Origin: a bacterium
GTDB lineage: Bacteria > Krumholzibacteriota > Krumholzibacteriia > LZORAL124-64-63
NCBI GenBank assembly: GCA_024223715.1
Contig: JAAEOA010000245.1
Span: 1-42,006 of the forward strand
Length of the DNA: 42,006 nt
Direction: 5' to 3'
Part shown: positions 1 to 7,003 of the stretch, piece by piece
Position numbering within the stretch: the first letter of the stretch is position 1
How the letters are laid out: every line of letters begins with the position of its first letter
Notes under the pieces: model-generated
Database searches by the model: none
What the model was told of the DNA's origin: nothing
The model's input: only the letters and a program-made list of their open reading frames with translations
Translations under genes and position numbers: made by a program

Positions 1-598
1 AATGAACGAATTCAAAGACATCACTTTGGCCATCCAGATCGGCTTGGACTACGGCTCCACCAGCTGTAATGAATTGAGTTTTGATGAAATCGTAACCTGG
101 TTCGGTATCATATTTGAGCAGACCGGTCCATTGCACATCGCAGGATTGAGTCGGATCATCAACTTCGTAGGTATAGGCGAGAAAACAATTCCAGTTGTTG
201 CCGTAACCTCCCACTTCATCGTTGTCACAGGCAGCTATGGTTTCGTCCCCACAATACATAGCTATATTATTGATTGTGCTGTTCATGTCTTCGGCATGAA
301 AATCACTCAGGTGCCAGTGGTTTTCCGATACATTGGCATCGTGATGAGTCCAGTCATTCCAACTGCCGACACCCTCTGCAGTCTGGAATTGCCCATTAAC
401 TGAGGCGCTGCTTAACCAGGGGCCAATTAGCATGATGGAATCAACTTCTGTTTTGCCAAAAGCTGCAGGCCCACCATGCAGGAATTCCATTTCACCATTG
501 GAAATTTGCATTGTTTTCTCTGGCAGTTTACCTGCCAATACAATAAAACTGGAAAAGACTGAAAAAATAACAACAAAAACAGCTATTGAGCGATGCAT
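1..598 (-). CDS. Secreted surface protein, paralog of the next gene (3' end outside window)
   Basis: This open frame reads from an ATG at 598 to the window edge without a stop, so about 199 N-terminal residues are visible. The start follows a strong purine-rich ribosome site (GAGGGGGAG, about 5 bases upstream). Residues 1-22 look like a signal peptide: MHRS followed by a long hydrophobic run ending near LAG. The rest resembles the N-terminal domain of the protein at 769-3804. Both have the sequence order VDS, IGPW, ASVNG, WTH, HW, YCG-ET, VDDP and DTEPGYDF, so the two are tandem paralogs. The family is not one I can name. An extracellular role is inferred from the signal peptide and from the sorting-type C terminus of the paralog. 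Whether this copy has such a C terminus cannot be seen. Confidence 0.8.
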   Translation of the reverse strand, partial: MHRSIAVFVVIFSVFSSFIVLAGKLPEKTMQISNGEMEFLHGGPAAFGKTEVDSIMLIGPWLSSASVNGQFQTAEGVGSWNDWTHHDANVSENHWHLSDFHAEDMNSTINNIAMYCGDETIAACDNDEVGGYGNNWNCFLAYTYEVDDPTQSCDVQWTGLLKYDTEPGYDFIKTQFITAGGAVVQADLDGQSDVFEFVH

Positions 599-726
599 GA
601 ATCTCCCCCTCGGAAAGCGTTATAAGTAAAGTGTTTATCTTTAGTTTTGGCTACCACACGATACTTATTTAGCTGATCGTCATTTATTAACCTTTGGTAA
701 TGACCCCTCAGCTTAATTCTATCATA

Positions 727-759
727 AAAGTGACTGTTTTTGGGAAAATAGGTCACTTT
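727..759 (-). terminator. Hairpin after the 769-3804 gene, possible terminator
   Basis: A perfect 8-bp inverted repeat (AAAGTGAC at 727-734 and GTCACTTT at 752-759) encloses a 17-base loop. It lies 9 bases beyond the TAG stop of the upstream surface-protein gene. In the minus direction it ends in a short T-rich stretch (CTTTTATG), so it may be a weak intrinsic terminator. The remaining 128 bases up to the start of the first gene are AT-rich, and I see no convincing promoter there. Confidence 0.4.
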
Positions 760-768
760 AATAACCTT

Positions 769-3700
769 CTATTTTACAAGCAACATTTTCCCGACTTCAA
801 TATCATCGGAAGTGCGCACTTCGAAAAAATATACTCCTGATGAAACCTGGCTTCCCTTGGAGTTTCTACCGTCCCATAAAACAAAGCCCGGACCGGATGA
901 ACGGTTTTCGTCCATCAGCTGGCTTACGAGTTCACCCCGCACGTTAAAGACTTTAACACTCACATGAGTCTCATGGGGCACATTGAAACTGATTCGAGTG
1001 CCGGGGTTGAAAGGATTTGGAAAATTGGCTGCGGTGAAATTATCAGCCACTGGAACTGCAACGGGGTGAACATTATTGATGGGGAAATCGAAGAAGTGCA
1101 GAATATCTTCCAGGATGTTAACCCGGGTTGCCAGTCCATTAAGTTGAGTGTGTTGCGGGTGGTTGTGGATGGAACTCAAATCATAAGGCATGCTAATGAC
1201 CTTGAAGGATCCGTTTTGATTTAAAGTAGCCGCACTGTAACTGTAATCGGCATTCCCGCCAGGGTTGGTGAAACGGGCCAGAACTTCCGCGCCGGGCAAC
1301 GCAGTGACCGCATCGAATGAATTTATTAACGGACAGCCGCCGTAGGCAATCCACCCGGAAATGGAAGGTCCAAAGACTGGGTTGGTTGACAAGGGTAAAA
1401 CACCGGGGCTGGTTTGATTGTGGATACTCGGAGAGAGAAACGAATTTTGCAATTCAACCTTTAAAACATGGGATACAAATTCCTGGCCTGAGACGCCTGT
1501 CCAGGACACGTCAGAAACCAAATTGTCTCCACAGAAAAAAGCACTTTTGTCGGAACCTTGCAGCCAATTGGAAACCAGGCCGATGTCGTCACCGGGGCTA
1601 TAAAATGGATCACCGTCAGAGAGTGTTCCGGTAGATTGGGAACCACTGGAATAAAAAAGGTGCTGGTAGTGGTCAAGGATTGCAACGGTAGTGCGACCAC
1701 CAAGCCCGTTCCCCAAACGGGAAACGGGGCTGTTTGTTCTATAATAATCATAGTGCAGTCCACGAACAAGACCCAGGTTATTTAAGGCCCCGCTCCATTC
1801 ATTCAGATCATTGGACAGACCTGTATCGTCCCAGAATAGAAGCCTTGGTGTTTCGCCTTGATCACTCACGCTGGGCAGGCAATTCAAAGTAAAACGTGAA
1901 TCAAAAACCTGACCGTGACTGAAATCGGAAAACCCAGATAAATCCCCGGGAATGGTTTTGGTAATAGCGGATTGGCCGTTTACGCTTTCGGTGGCTGAAA
2001 AATAGTAGTGCAGGACATCGCCCGGAAAAAGGAAACCGCTATCAGGCAAATCGTAAGAGAAGCGGTCTTCATAAACATGTCCATCGTAAGTCACAGCCTG
2101 AATGGCATCGACATATCCAGTGGTTCCCCACGCCGGATCCCTGACCAAATCAAAAACCGGATTTCGTTGAACAGCATAAAATAATCGGTTTTCAACAAGG
2201 AGGCCATCAGGTCGACTGGTTTCCACATCACAAATCAGGGAATCACCGGGGACATTTAACAAGTCATTGTTTTTGTTTCGGGCTGAATCAAACCGAATGT
2301 TATTGCTGGCAAGGTCATCGAGATTGAGCAGCCCCTGTTCCGGGAAAGCATCCTGAACCAGGTCAATTTCCCGGGCAGCCATTTTTGGCCCCATGTTGGA
2401 AAAGGCCAGTAACCTAATATTGTCAAAATATGGAGCTGGAGTTGCGTTTTCTCCGTCAATCCCCCAAATAAAACCAATTTCATAACATGTGAATTGAACC
2501 TGAGCTACTGTGGCCCCGGGCACCACAAAATCACTGACGTTTTCTATTTGACGGCGATAGTTCGGACCACCGAAATAGAAGAAATTCCGATCTTGCCAGG
2601 GAGAATCTTCCAGGTCTTCAGGCATTACGGCGGACCTGAAATGCCAGGTTGTAAAAATACCCGGTGAAGAAGTACTGAAAAGTTCATGCTGGTACACTGA
2701 AAAATCTAACCGGGCCCCTGTGTATTCTTCACCTGGCCAATTTAGTACAGGGCTGAGGACCCCATTGTGCAAGTGGGCATTCGAGTAACCGGCACGTGCA
2801 CCACCAGTCGAGTTAATAACATACCCACCAGGTCCGTAGCACCAGTCCACGCAATAACTCGGCCCAACTCCGGGGACAACTGCCCCATCATCAATGAAGG
2901 CGACTTGAGGAGTGTAATTGACGACACAAGGATCAATTGAGTCCAGGCCTATCCAGATCTGGGAAAAGTCGCCAACTCCCTCCTGATCCTTGAAAACCCA
3001 GTCGCCCATTCCTGTTTGAAAATCGGAAATATTGTCGTAGTTTCCGTTGGAACATTGGACTCTAATGTCATCAATTTGGCAGGCCCCCATGGTAGGATAC
3101 CAGCAATCTTCGTCCGACCATCCAGCATCGGAGCTAACAAAAATTTCAAATTGAATTTGGTTGGAATTGAGGCCCATATAATCACCTGGGCTATAAGTCA
3201 GGGAATAGCTAAAAGGAACAGCGGAGCCCTGTCCGTCAAAATGGTCAAGGATTATGATACTATCATTGGTTAGGTAGCGAAAAATGGTGAAATCGTAACC
3301 TGGTTCCGTATCGTGATTAAAAACTCCGCTAACTGTGAGATCACAAGGTTGAAGCGGATCATCTACGGAATAAATAAAAGCCATGATGTCAGCATAAAAG
3401 TTAGAATAACCACCAATTGGGTCTGTTTCATCGCAAGACGCTAATGTTTCGTTTCCGCAATAGGCCGCCAAATTTTCAGAAACGGAATTTAAATTTGCAG
3501 CCTGATAGGAGCTGATACTCCAGTGATGACTGCTTGAGGTTAAGTCTTCATGAGTCCAGCCATTCCAATCCATACCCCCACTGGGAGTTTCAAATTCTCC
3601 ATTTACAGAAGCACCGCTCCCCCAGGGGCCAATTACAACAACGGAATCAACTCCTGATTTGAATGAGTTGGGGTTACTGCCAATAAAAACGACCGAACTA

Positions 3701-3804
3701 TTATCGGAAATATCAAGATGTAGTACATTTGGATTTTCTGAAAATGCGAAGCCGGCAAAAGAAACAGTCAGTGCGGTAAAAGCAGATATTAGTAAATATG
3801 ACAT
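769..3804 (-). CDS. Large secreted protein with C-terminal FlgD-like/T9SS-type sorting domain
   Basis: This 1011-residue protein starts at an ATG preceded by GAGGGGGGAAC. Residues 1-22 form a signal peptide ending near AFS. Residues 24-215 match the paralog at 1-598. Several further segments look like beta-sandwich modules. The region around residues 620-760 (RLLFWDD..., LGNGLGGRT, PGDDIGL, FFCGD) resembles repeat modules I associate with secreted proteins of Krumholzibacteria/Eisenbacteria-type genomes. From about residue 928 there is a FPNPFNPGTRISF motif, followed by VKVFNVRGELV, WDGRNSKG and a SSGVYFFEV ending. This is the typical FlgD-like/T9SS type A C-terminal domain, used for export or anchoring in the FCB group. 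The many paired cysteines fit an extracellular protein. Ligand or activity is unknown. It follows miaA but is separated from it by a hairpin, so it is probably transcribed on its own. Confidence 0.88.
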   Translation of the reverse strand: MSYLLISAFTALTVSFAGFAFSENPNVLHLDISDNSSVVFIGSNPNSFKSGVDSVVVIGPWGSGASVNGEFETPSGGMDWNGWTHEDLTSSSHHWSISSYQAANLNSVSENLAAYCGNETLASCDETDPIGGYSNFYADIMAFIYSVDDPLQPCDLTVSGVFNHDTEPGYDFTIFRYLTNDSIIILDHFDGQGSAVPFSYSLTYSPGDYMGLNSNQIQFEIFVSSDAGWSDEDCWYPTMGACQIDDIRVQCSNGNYDNISDFQTGMGDWVFKDQEGVGDFSQIWIGLDSIDPCVVNYTPQVAFIDDGAVVPGVGPSYCVDWCYGPGGYVINSTGGARAGYSNAHLHNGVLSPVLNWPGEEYTGARLDFSVYQHELFSTSSPGIFTTWHFRSAVMPEDLEDSPWQDRNFFYFGGPNYRRQIENVSDFVVPGATVAQVQFTCYEIGFIWGIDGENATPAPYFDNIRLLAFSNMGPKMAAREIDLVQDAFPEQGLLNLDDLASNNIRFDSARNKNNDLLNVPGDSLICDVETSRPDGLLVENRLFYAVQRNPVFDLVRDPAWGTTGYVDAIQAVTYDGHVYEDRFSYDLPDSGFLFPGDVLHYYFSATESVNGQSAITKTIPGDLSGFSDFSHGQVFDSRFTLNCLPSVSDQGETPRLLFWDDTGLSNDLNEWSGALNNLGLVRGLHYDYYRTNSPVSRLGNGLGGRTTVAILDHYQHLFYSSGSQSTGTLSDGDPFYSPGDDIGLVSNWLQGSDKSAFFCGDNLVSDVSWTGVSGQEFVSHVLKVELQNSFLSPSIHNQTSPGVLPLSTNPVFGPSISGWIAYGGCPLINSFDAVTALPGAEVLARFTNPGGNADYSYSAATLNQNGSFKVISMPYDLSSIHNHPQHTQLNGLATRVNILEDILHFFDFPINNVHPVAVPVADNFTAANFPNPFNPGTRISFNVPHETHVSVKVFNVRGELVSQLMDENRSSGPGFVLWDGRNSKGSQVSSGVYFFEVRTSDDIEVGKMLLVK

Positions 3805-3840
3805 GTTCCCCCCTCAGTAAATCTTAAAGATTTTGTGGAA

Positions 3841-3872
3841 ATAGTGAGGGATCCTCGTAGATTTCTCACTAT
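3841..3872 (-). terminator. Inverted repeat between miaA and the surface-protein gene
   Basis: A perfect 8-bp inverted repeat (ATAGTGAG at 3841-3848 and CTCACTAT at 3865-3872) has a 16-base spacer. It lies in the 140-base gap between the miaA stop and the next gene's start, about 36 bases upstream of that start. It may end miaA transcription or be a leader structure. The T-tract in the minus direction is poor (TATTTCC). The gap is otherwise AT-rich, with no clear promoter. Confidence 0.35.
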
Positions 3873-3944
3873 GAATTTTTCGACCACATCATCTGGACAA
3901 GTGAAGAATGGGATTTTAAAATTTTTAATTCAAAATTATGGAAA

Positions 3945-4883
3945 CTAAATTGACCCCAACGATCGAAGAAGCTTTTTAAACAGCTCCTCACTGTCAGGAT
4001 GACCTTCGGTGCTATTATCCAGATTACGAAACCAGGTCCGCTGTCTTTTGGCATATTGGCGAGTAGCCAAGACTATAGCTGGGCCCAGATTTTCCCGAGA
4101 AAGGTTTCCATCCAGAAATTCAATGATTTCCTTGTACCCGATACTGCGGAGGCCAGGACCTTCTTTACTATTGATTTTCATGGCTGTTTCGGTTTCTTCA
4201 ATCCAGCCCTGAGTCAACATCTGCCGGGTTCGTTGAGCAATTCTTTCATCAAGTTCCGAAACTTCCCGTTGAAGAACAAATCCCGGAAAATCCACCCCGA
4301 GACATGGGTTGGGCTGCTGGGCTGCCGTTAATTCGGTCATGGAAGTCCCGGAGATAAGATAGATTTCCATGGCTCGCTGGCTGCGATAAATATCATTTTC
4401 ATGGATTCGTTCATGGGACTTGGGATCAGCTTTTAGAAGATTTTCCCTCAATTCTTGAGGTCCCCATTGAGCAACCTCAGCCCGGGCTTCAGCCAAGGCT
4501 TCACTGCTGTGTCCAGGTATCTCCATGAACCCCACTCTCAGAGCAGTCAGGTACATTCCGGCCCCCCCGGCAAGAATGGGGACACCCCCACGTTGCACAA
4601 TATCTCTGTACACTATTTCAAAATCGTTACGAAATTTTATCCCGTCATATTTTTCATCCGGAGATACAAAATCAATAAGGTGGTGTGGGCAAATGGCCTG
4701 TTCCTGATCTGTAGGTTGGGCAGTACCAATTCTCAGACCATGGTAAATTTGCCGGCTATCCAAACTGATAACTTCAATAGGAAATTTGGCAGCCAAAGCA
4801 GTCACCAGAGAAGTTTTCCCTGAGGCGGTAGGGCCCACTATTGCAGGGCAAACATGGCCGGAAAATTTACTTTTGCCGTCCAT
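3945..4883 (-). CDS. miaA: tRNA dimethylallyltransferase MiaA
   Basis: MiaA adds a dimethylallyl group to N6 of A37 in tRNAs that read codons starting with U. This is the first step of i6A/ms2i6A formation; the MiaB encoded at 14640-16052 would perform the methylthiolation. The P-loop GPTASGKT lies near the N terminus, followed by the family motifs SLDSRQIY, IGTAQP, HHLIDFV and GGAGMYLTAL. The C-terminal half has RSIGYKEI and ATRQYAKRQRTWFRN, the usual tRNA-binding end. With the ATG at 4883 the protein has 312 residues, a normal length. A GTG at 4925 in the same frame would add 14 residues and overlap mutL by 32 bases, but it has no ribosome site, so I prefer the ATG. The mutL-miaA order is common in bacteria, and the 10-base gap points to one transcript. 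Confidence 0.95.
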   Translation of the reverse strand: MDGKSKFSGHVCPAIVGPTASGKTSLVTALAAKFPIEVISLDSRQIYHGLRIGTAQPTDQEQAICPHHLIDFVSPDEKYDGIKFRNDFEIVYRDIVQRGGVPILAGGAGMYLTALRVGFMEIPGHSSEALAEARAEVAQWGPQELRENLLKADPKSHERIHENDIYRSQRAMEIYLISGTSMTELTAAQQPNPCLGVDFPGFVLQREVSELDERIAQRTRQMLTQGWIEETETAMKINSKEGPGLRSIGYKEIIEFLDGNLSRENLGPAIVLATRQYAKRQRTWFRNLDNSTEGHPDSEELFKKLLRSLGSI

Positions 4884-4893
4884 GGCTACCACT

Positions 4894-6777
4894 TTAACTC
4901 CGTCCGAATTTCTTTTCCAATTCACTGAGGGTGAATTGAATCAGTGTGGGCCGGCCGTGGGGACATGACAAGGGGGTATCGGTGGCAAATAGTTGATCCA
5001 CCAGATTCTGCATCTCTGGCAAGGTCAAGGGTTCACCGGCACGTACAGCCGCGTGACAGGCATAACTGGCCAGCAGGTCGACCTTATTTTCCTGACTTGG
5101 TTTGTCATCCCAAGCCAAATCATCCAGAATATCCAGGAGGAGTCGGCCTTCGTTCCAGTTTTTCAGGCTGGCGGGAATCCCCTGAACCAAAATGCTTTGG
5201 CCGCCGAAAGGTTCAATTGTGAATCCCATGGCAGTCATTTGATCGGCATGAGTTTGCCAGGCCTGGATTTGTCCTGGGGTGAGTTCCAGATGGGCTGGGA
5301 ATAACAATTGTTGAGTGGGGACTCCACCAACAGTCCCGTCCTTTTCCAAAGCTTTCTGGGCCTCATTGTACAGAATGCGTTCGTGGCTATTGTGCTGGTC
5401 TATAAGGACCAGTCCCCCACGAATTTGGGTCACAATATAAGTTCGATGCAATTGCCAGAAGGGTGCCGAGTGCAAAGGAGCGTCCTGCTGAGTAACTCCT
5501 GAGCTAAGGTAGTCTTCACCGTGATCAGCATCGGAAGCGGGAAGCGGTGTACGGGTGGCAGCAGCAGAAAACAATTCTCCCTGCCCGCTTGGAACACCTT
5601 TGTGTTCAAATCCTGCACTTCCTCCCCGGGAAAACTCTTTGCGAAGATAATCATCCTGAGCCAAAGCGATTTTACTGGTGGCATCTGAATGCGTGCCCAT
5701 TTTGGGCGTTGCTCCCTGCCAGGGACGCATGTTCTCGGCATTTCGAAGACTGAGACCTTCTTGCAGGGAATTCTTCAACATACCAAAGATTTCTCTTTCA
5801 AGAAGAAGGCGGACTTCGGTTTTGGCAGGATGAACATTGGCATCCACTTCACCATCCGGGACCTGAAGAAAGGCAATTACAACAGGATGTTTGCCGGTGG
5901 GAATGACCTCGCGATATGCTTGTACAATGGCCTGGCTCAGAGCAGGGTTTTGCACTGGACGACGGTTAATAAAAATATACTGTTGTTCGCGATTGCCACG
6001 AGTCCAGGTGGGACGGGAGGCCAGGCCGCCAATGCTGAAGCCGCCTTTTTGCATCTCAAATCGAGCCAGGTGAGACATAACCGAACTTCCCAGAAGGTCA
6101 CGGGCGCGATCGGTCAGGGATGCGGCCGGACGCAAGTCCATGGCAATTTTTTCATCGGCTTTTACCAGCCAGCGTATTTCCTGATGAGCCAGGGCTAATT
6201 GAGTCATCAGTTTCATGATGGCCCTTTTTTCGGCCTGGGCGGTTTTCATAAATTTGCGACGGGCCGGAGTATTGTAAAAAAGGTCGCTGACTGTAATGGT
6301 AGTCCCCACGTTTCGAGGTGCGGGTTCCCTCCGGGTGATTTCACTGCCACAGACTTCAATGAGTCCACCAGTATCTTCGGCAGCCACACGACTGACACAG
6401 CGGACTTTAGCGACGGATGAAATACTGGCCAGAGCTTCGCCGCGAAATCCGAAACTTCCTACACGCATAATATCGGCCGCAGAGGCAATTTTACTGGTGG
6501 CATGACGTTCGAAGGCCAAGGGAAGTTGCTGGAAGGCAATTCCATGGCCATCATCGTCTATGGTCAGACTGGTCAGACCACCTTCCTGAAGGGTGATACT
6601 AATTTTACTGGCACCAGCGTCAATGGCGTTTTCAACCAGCTCTTTAACAATACTGGCTGATCTTTCCACCACCTCGCCAGCAGCGATGCGATCAATGGTT
6701 GCCCCATCAAGAACCCGGATCTGGCCAGGCGAATTCTGGGATTGGTTGTTGTTCTGGCTGGCCATGCTGCCCTTCAT
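4894..6777 (-). CDS. mutL: DNA mismatch repair protein MutL (endonuclease type)
   Basis: MutL couples mismatch recognition by MutS to strand incision. The 627-residue protein has an N-terminal GHKL ATPase with IAAGEVVERS, ELVENAIDAG (46-55), DDDGHG and GFRGEALASI. After a variable linker there is a C-terminal dimerisation/endonuclease domain from about residue 440. Endonuclease motifs ACHAAVRAG, CPHGRP (605-610) and the terminal FGR are present, so strand cutting by MutL itself is likely; no mutH is in the window. The metal-binding motif normally written DQHA-x2-E-x4-E reads DQHNSHERILYN (460-471): the Ala is Asn and the last Glu is Asn, with a Glu one position later. The ATG at 6777 has AGGA about 7 bases upstream. 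A second in-frame ATG lies four codons on. It is followed closely by miaA and preceded by its own promoter. Confidence 0.96.
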   Translation of the reverse strand: MKGSMASQNNNQSQNSPGQIRVLDGATIDRIAAGEVVERSASIVKELVENAIDAGASKISITLQEGGLTSLTIDDDGHGIAFQQLPLAFERHATSKIASAADIMRVGSFGFRGEALASISSVAKVRCVSRVAAEDTGGLIEVCGSEITRREPAPRNVGTTITVSDLFYNTPARRKFMKTAQAEKRAIMKLMTQLALAHQEIRWLVKADEKIAMDLRPAASLTDRARDLLGSSVMSHLARFEMQKGGFSIGGLASRPTWTRGNREQQYIFINRRPVQNPALSQAIVQAYREVIPTGKHPVVIAFLQVPDGEVDANVHPAKTEVRLLLEREIFGMLKNSLQEGLSLRNAENMRPWQGATPKMGTHSDATSKIALAQDDYLRKEFSRGGSAGFEHKGVPSGQGELFSAAATRTPLPASDADHGEDYLSSGVTQQDAPLHSAPFWQLHRTYIVTQIRGGLVLIDQHNSHERILYNEAQKALEKDGTVGGVPTQQLLFPAHLELTPGQIQAWQTHADQMTAMGFTIEPFGGQSILVQGIPASLKNWNEGRLLLDILDDLAWDDKPSQENKVDLLASYACHAAVRAGEPLTLPEMQNLVDQLFATDTPLSCPHGRPTLIQFTLSELEKKFGRS

Positions 6778-6803
6778 GGAAATTCCTGTCTTTCCTGATT
6801 TCC

Positions 6804-6838
6804 CCGGATACTCCGGAGACGCCGGACTATATTCCGGA
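6804..6838 (-). repeat. Regularly spaced TCCGG repeats in the mutL leader
   Basis: CCGGA (TCCGG on the coding strand) occurs four times, starting at 6804, 6813, 6822 and 6834, a spacing of 9, 9 and 12 bases. One copy extends to the palindrome CTCCGGAG. The block sits in the predicted untranslated leader of mutL, between the promoter and the start codon. The mutL frame is open through it, but there is no start codon and a TAA closes it just upstream, so it is probably not coding. It could be a protein-binding site or a folded leader. Confidence 0.4.
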
Positions 6839-6842
6839 CAAA

Positions 6843-6871
6843 ATTAGAGGGTCCATCCCTGGACACGTCAA
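6843..6871 (-). promoter_or_regulatory. Promoter of mutL-miaA with an inverted repeat in its spacer
   Basis: On the minus strand a -35 box TTGACG (6866-6871) is followed by a 17-base spacer and a -10 box TCTAAT (6843-6848), each one mismatch from the sigma-70 consensus. The predicted start of transcription, near 6836, leaves a leader of about 58 bases. The spacer holds the inverted repeat GTCCA-GGGA-TGGAC, placed where a repressor or activator could act. The rest of the 226-base gap (about 6872-7003) shows a weaker second candidate (TTGACG with TTTAAC) and nothing else I can name. Confidence 0.6.
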
Positions 6872-7003
6872 TATTCCTGAACTGGCAAGTTAAATCAGGC
6901 GGAGGGTAGACGTCAACCGGCTTCCCGGTTTCAGGACCCCGGTCAGGAAAATAAGTGGGGATAACTGGTTCACAGATGAAGGCGGGTTATCAGGGTAAGG
7001 GTG

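Noticed and set aside
2..403. Plus-strand open frame at the left edge
   Set aside because: It lies opposite the partial surface-protein gene, which has a signal peptide and a paralog.
6956..6964. DnaA-box-like TTATCCCCA on the minus strand near mutL
   Set aside because: A single copy with one mismatch and no cluster, AT-rich block or origin genes nearby.
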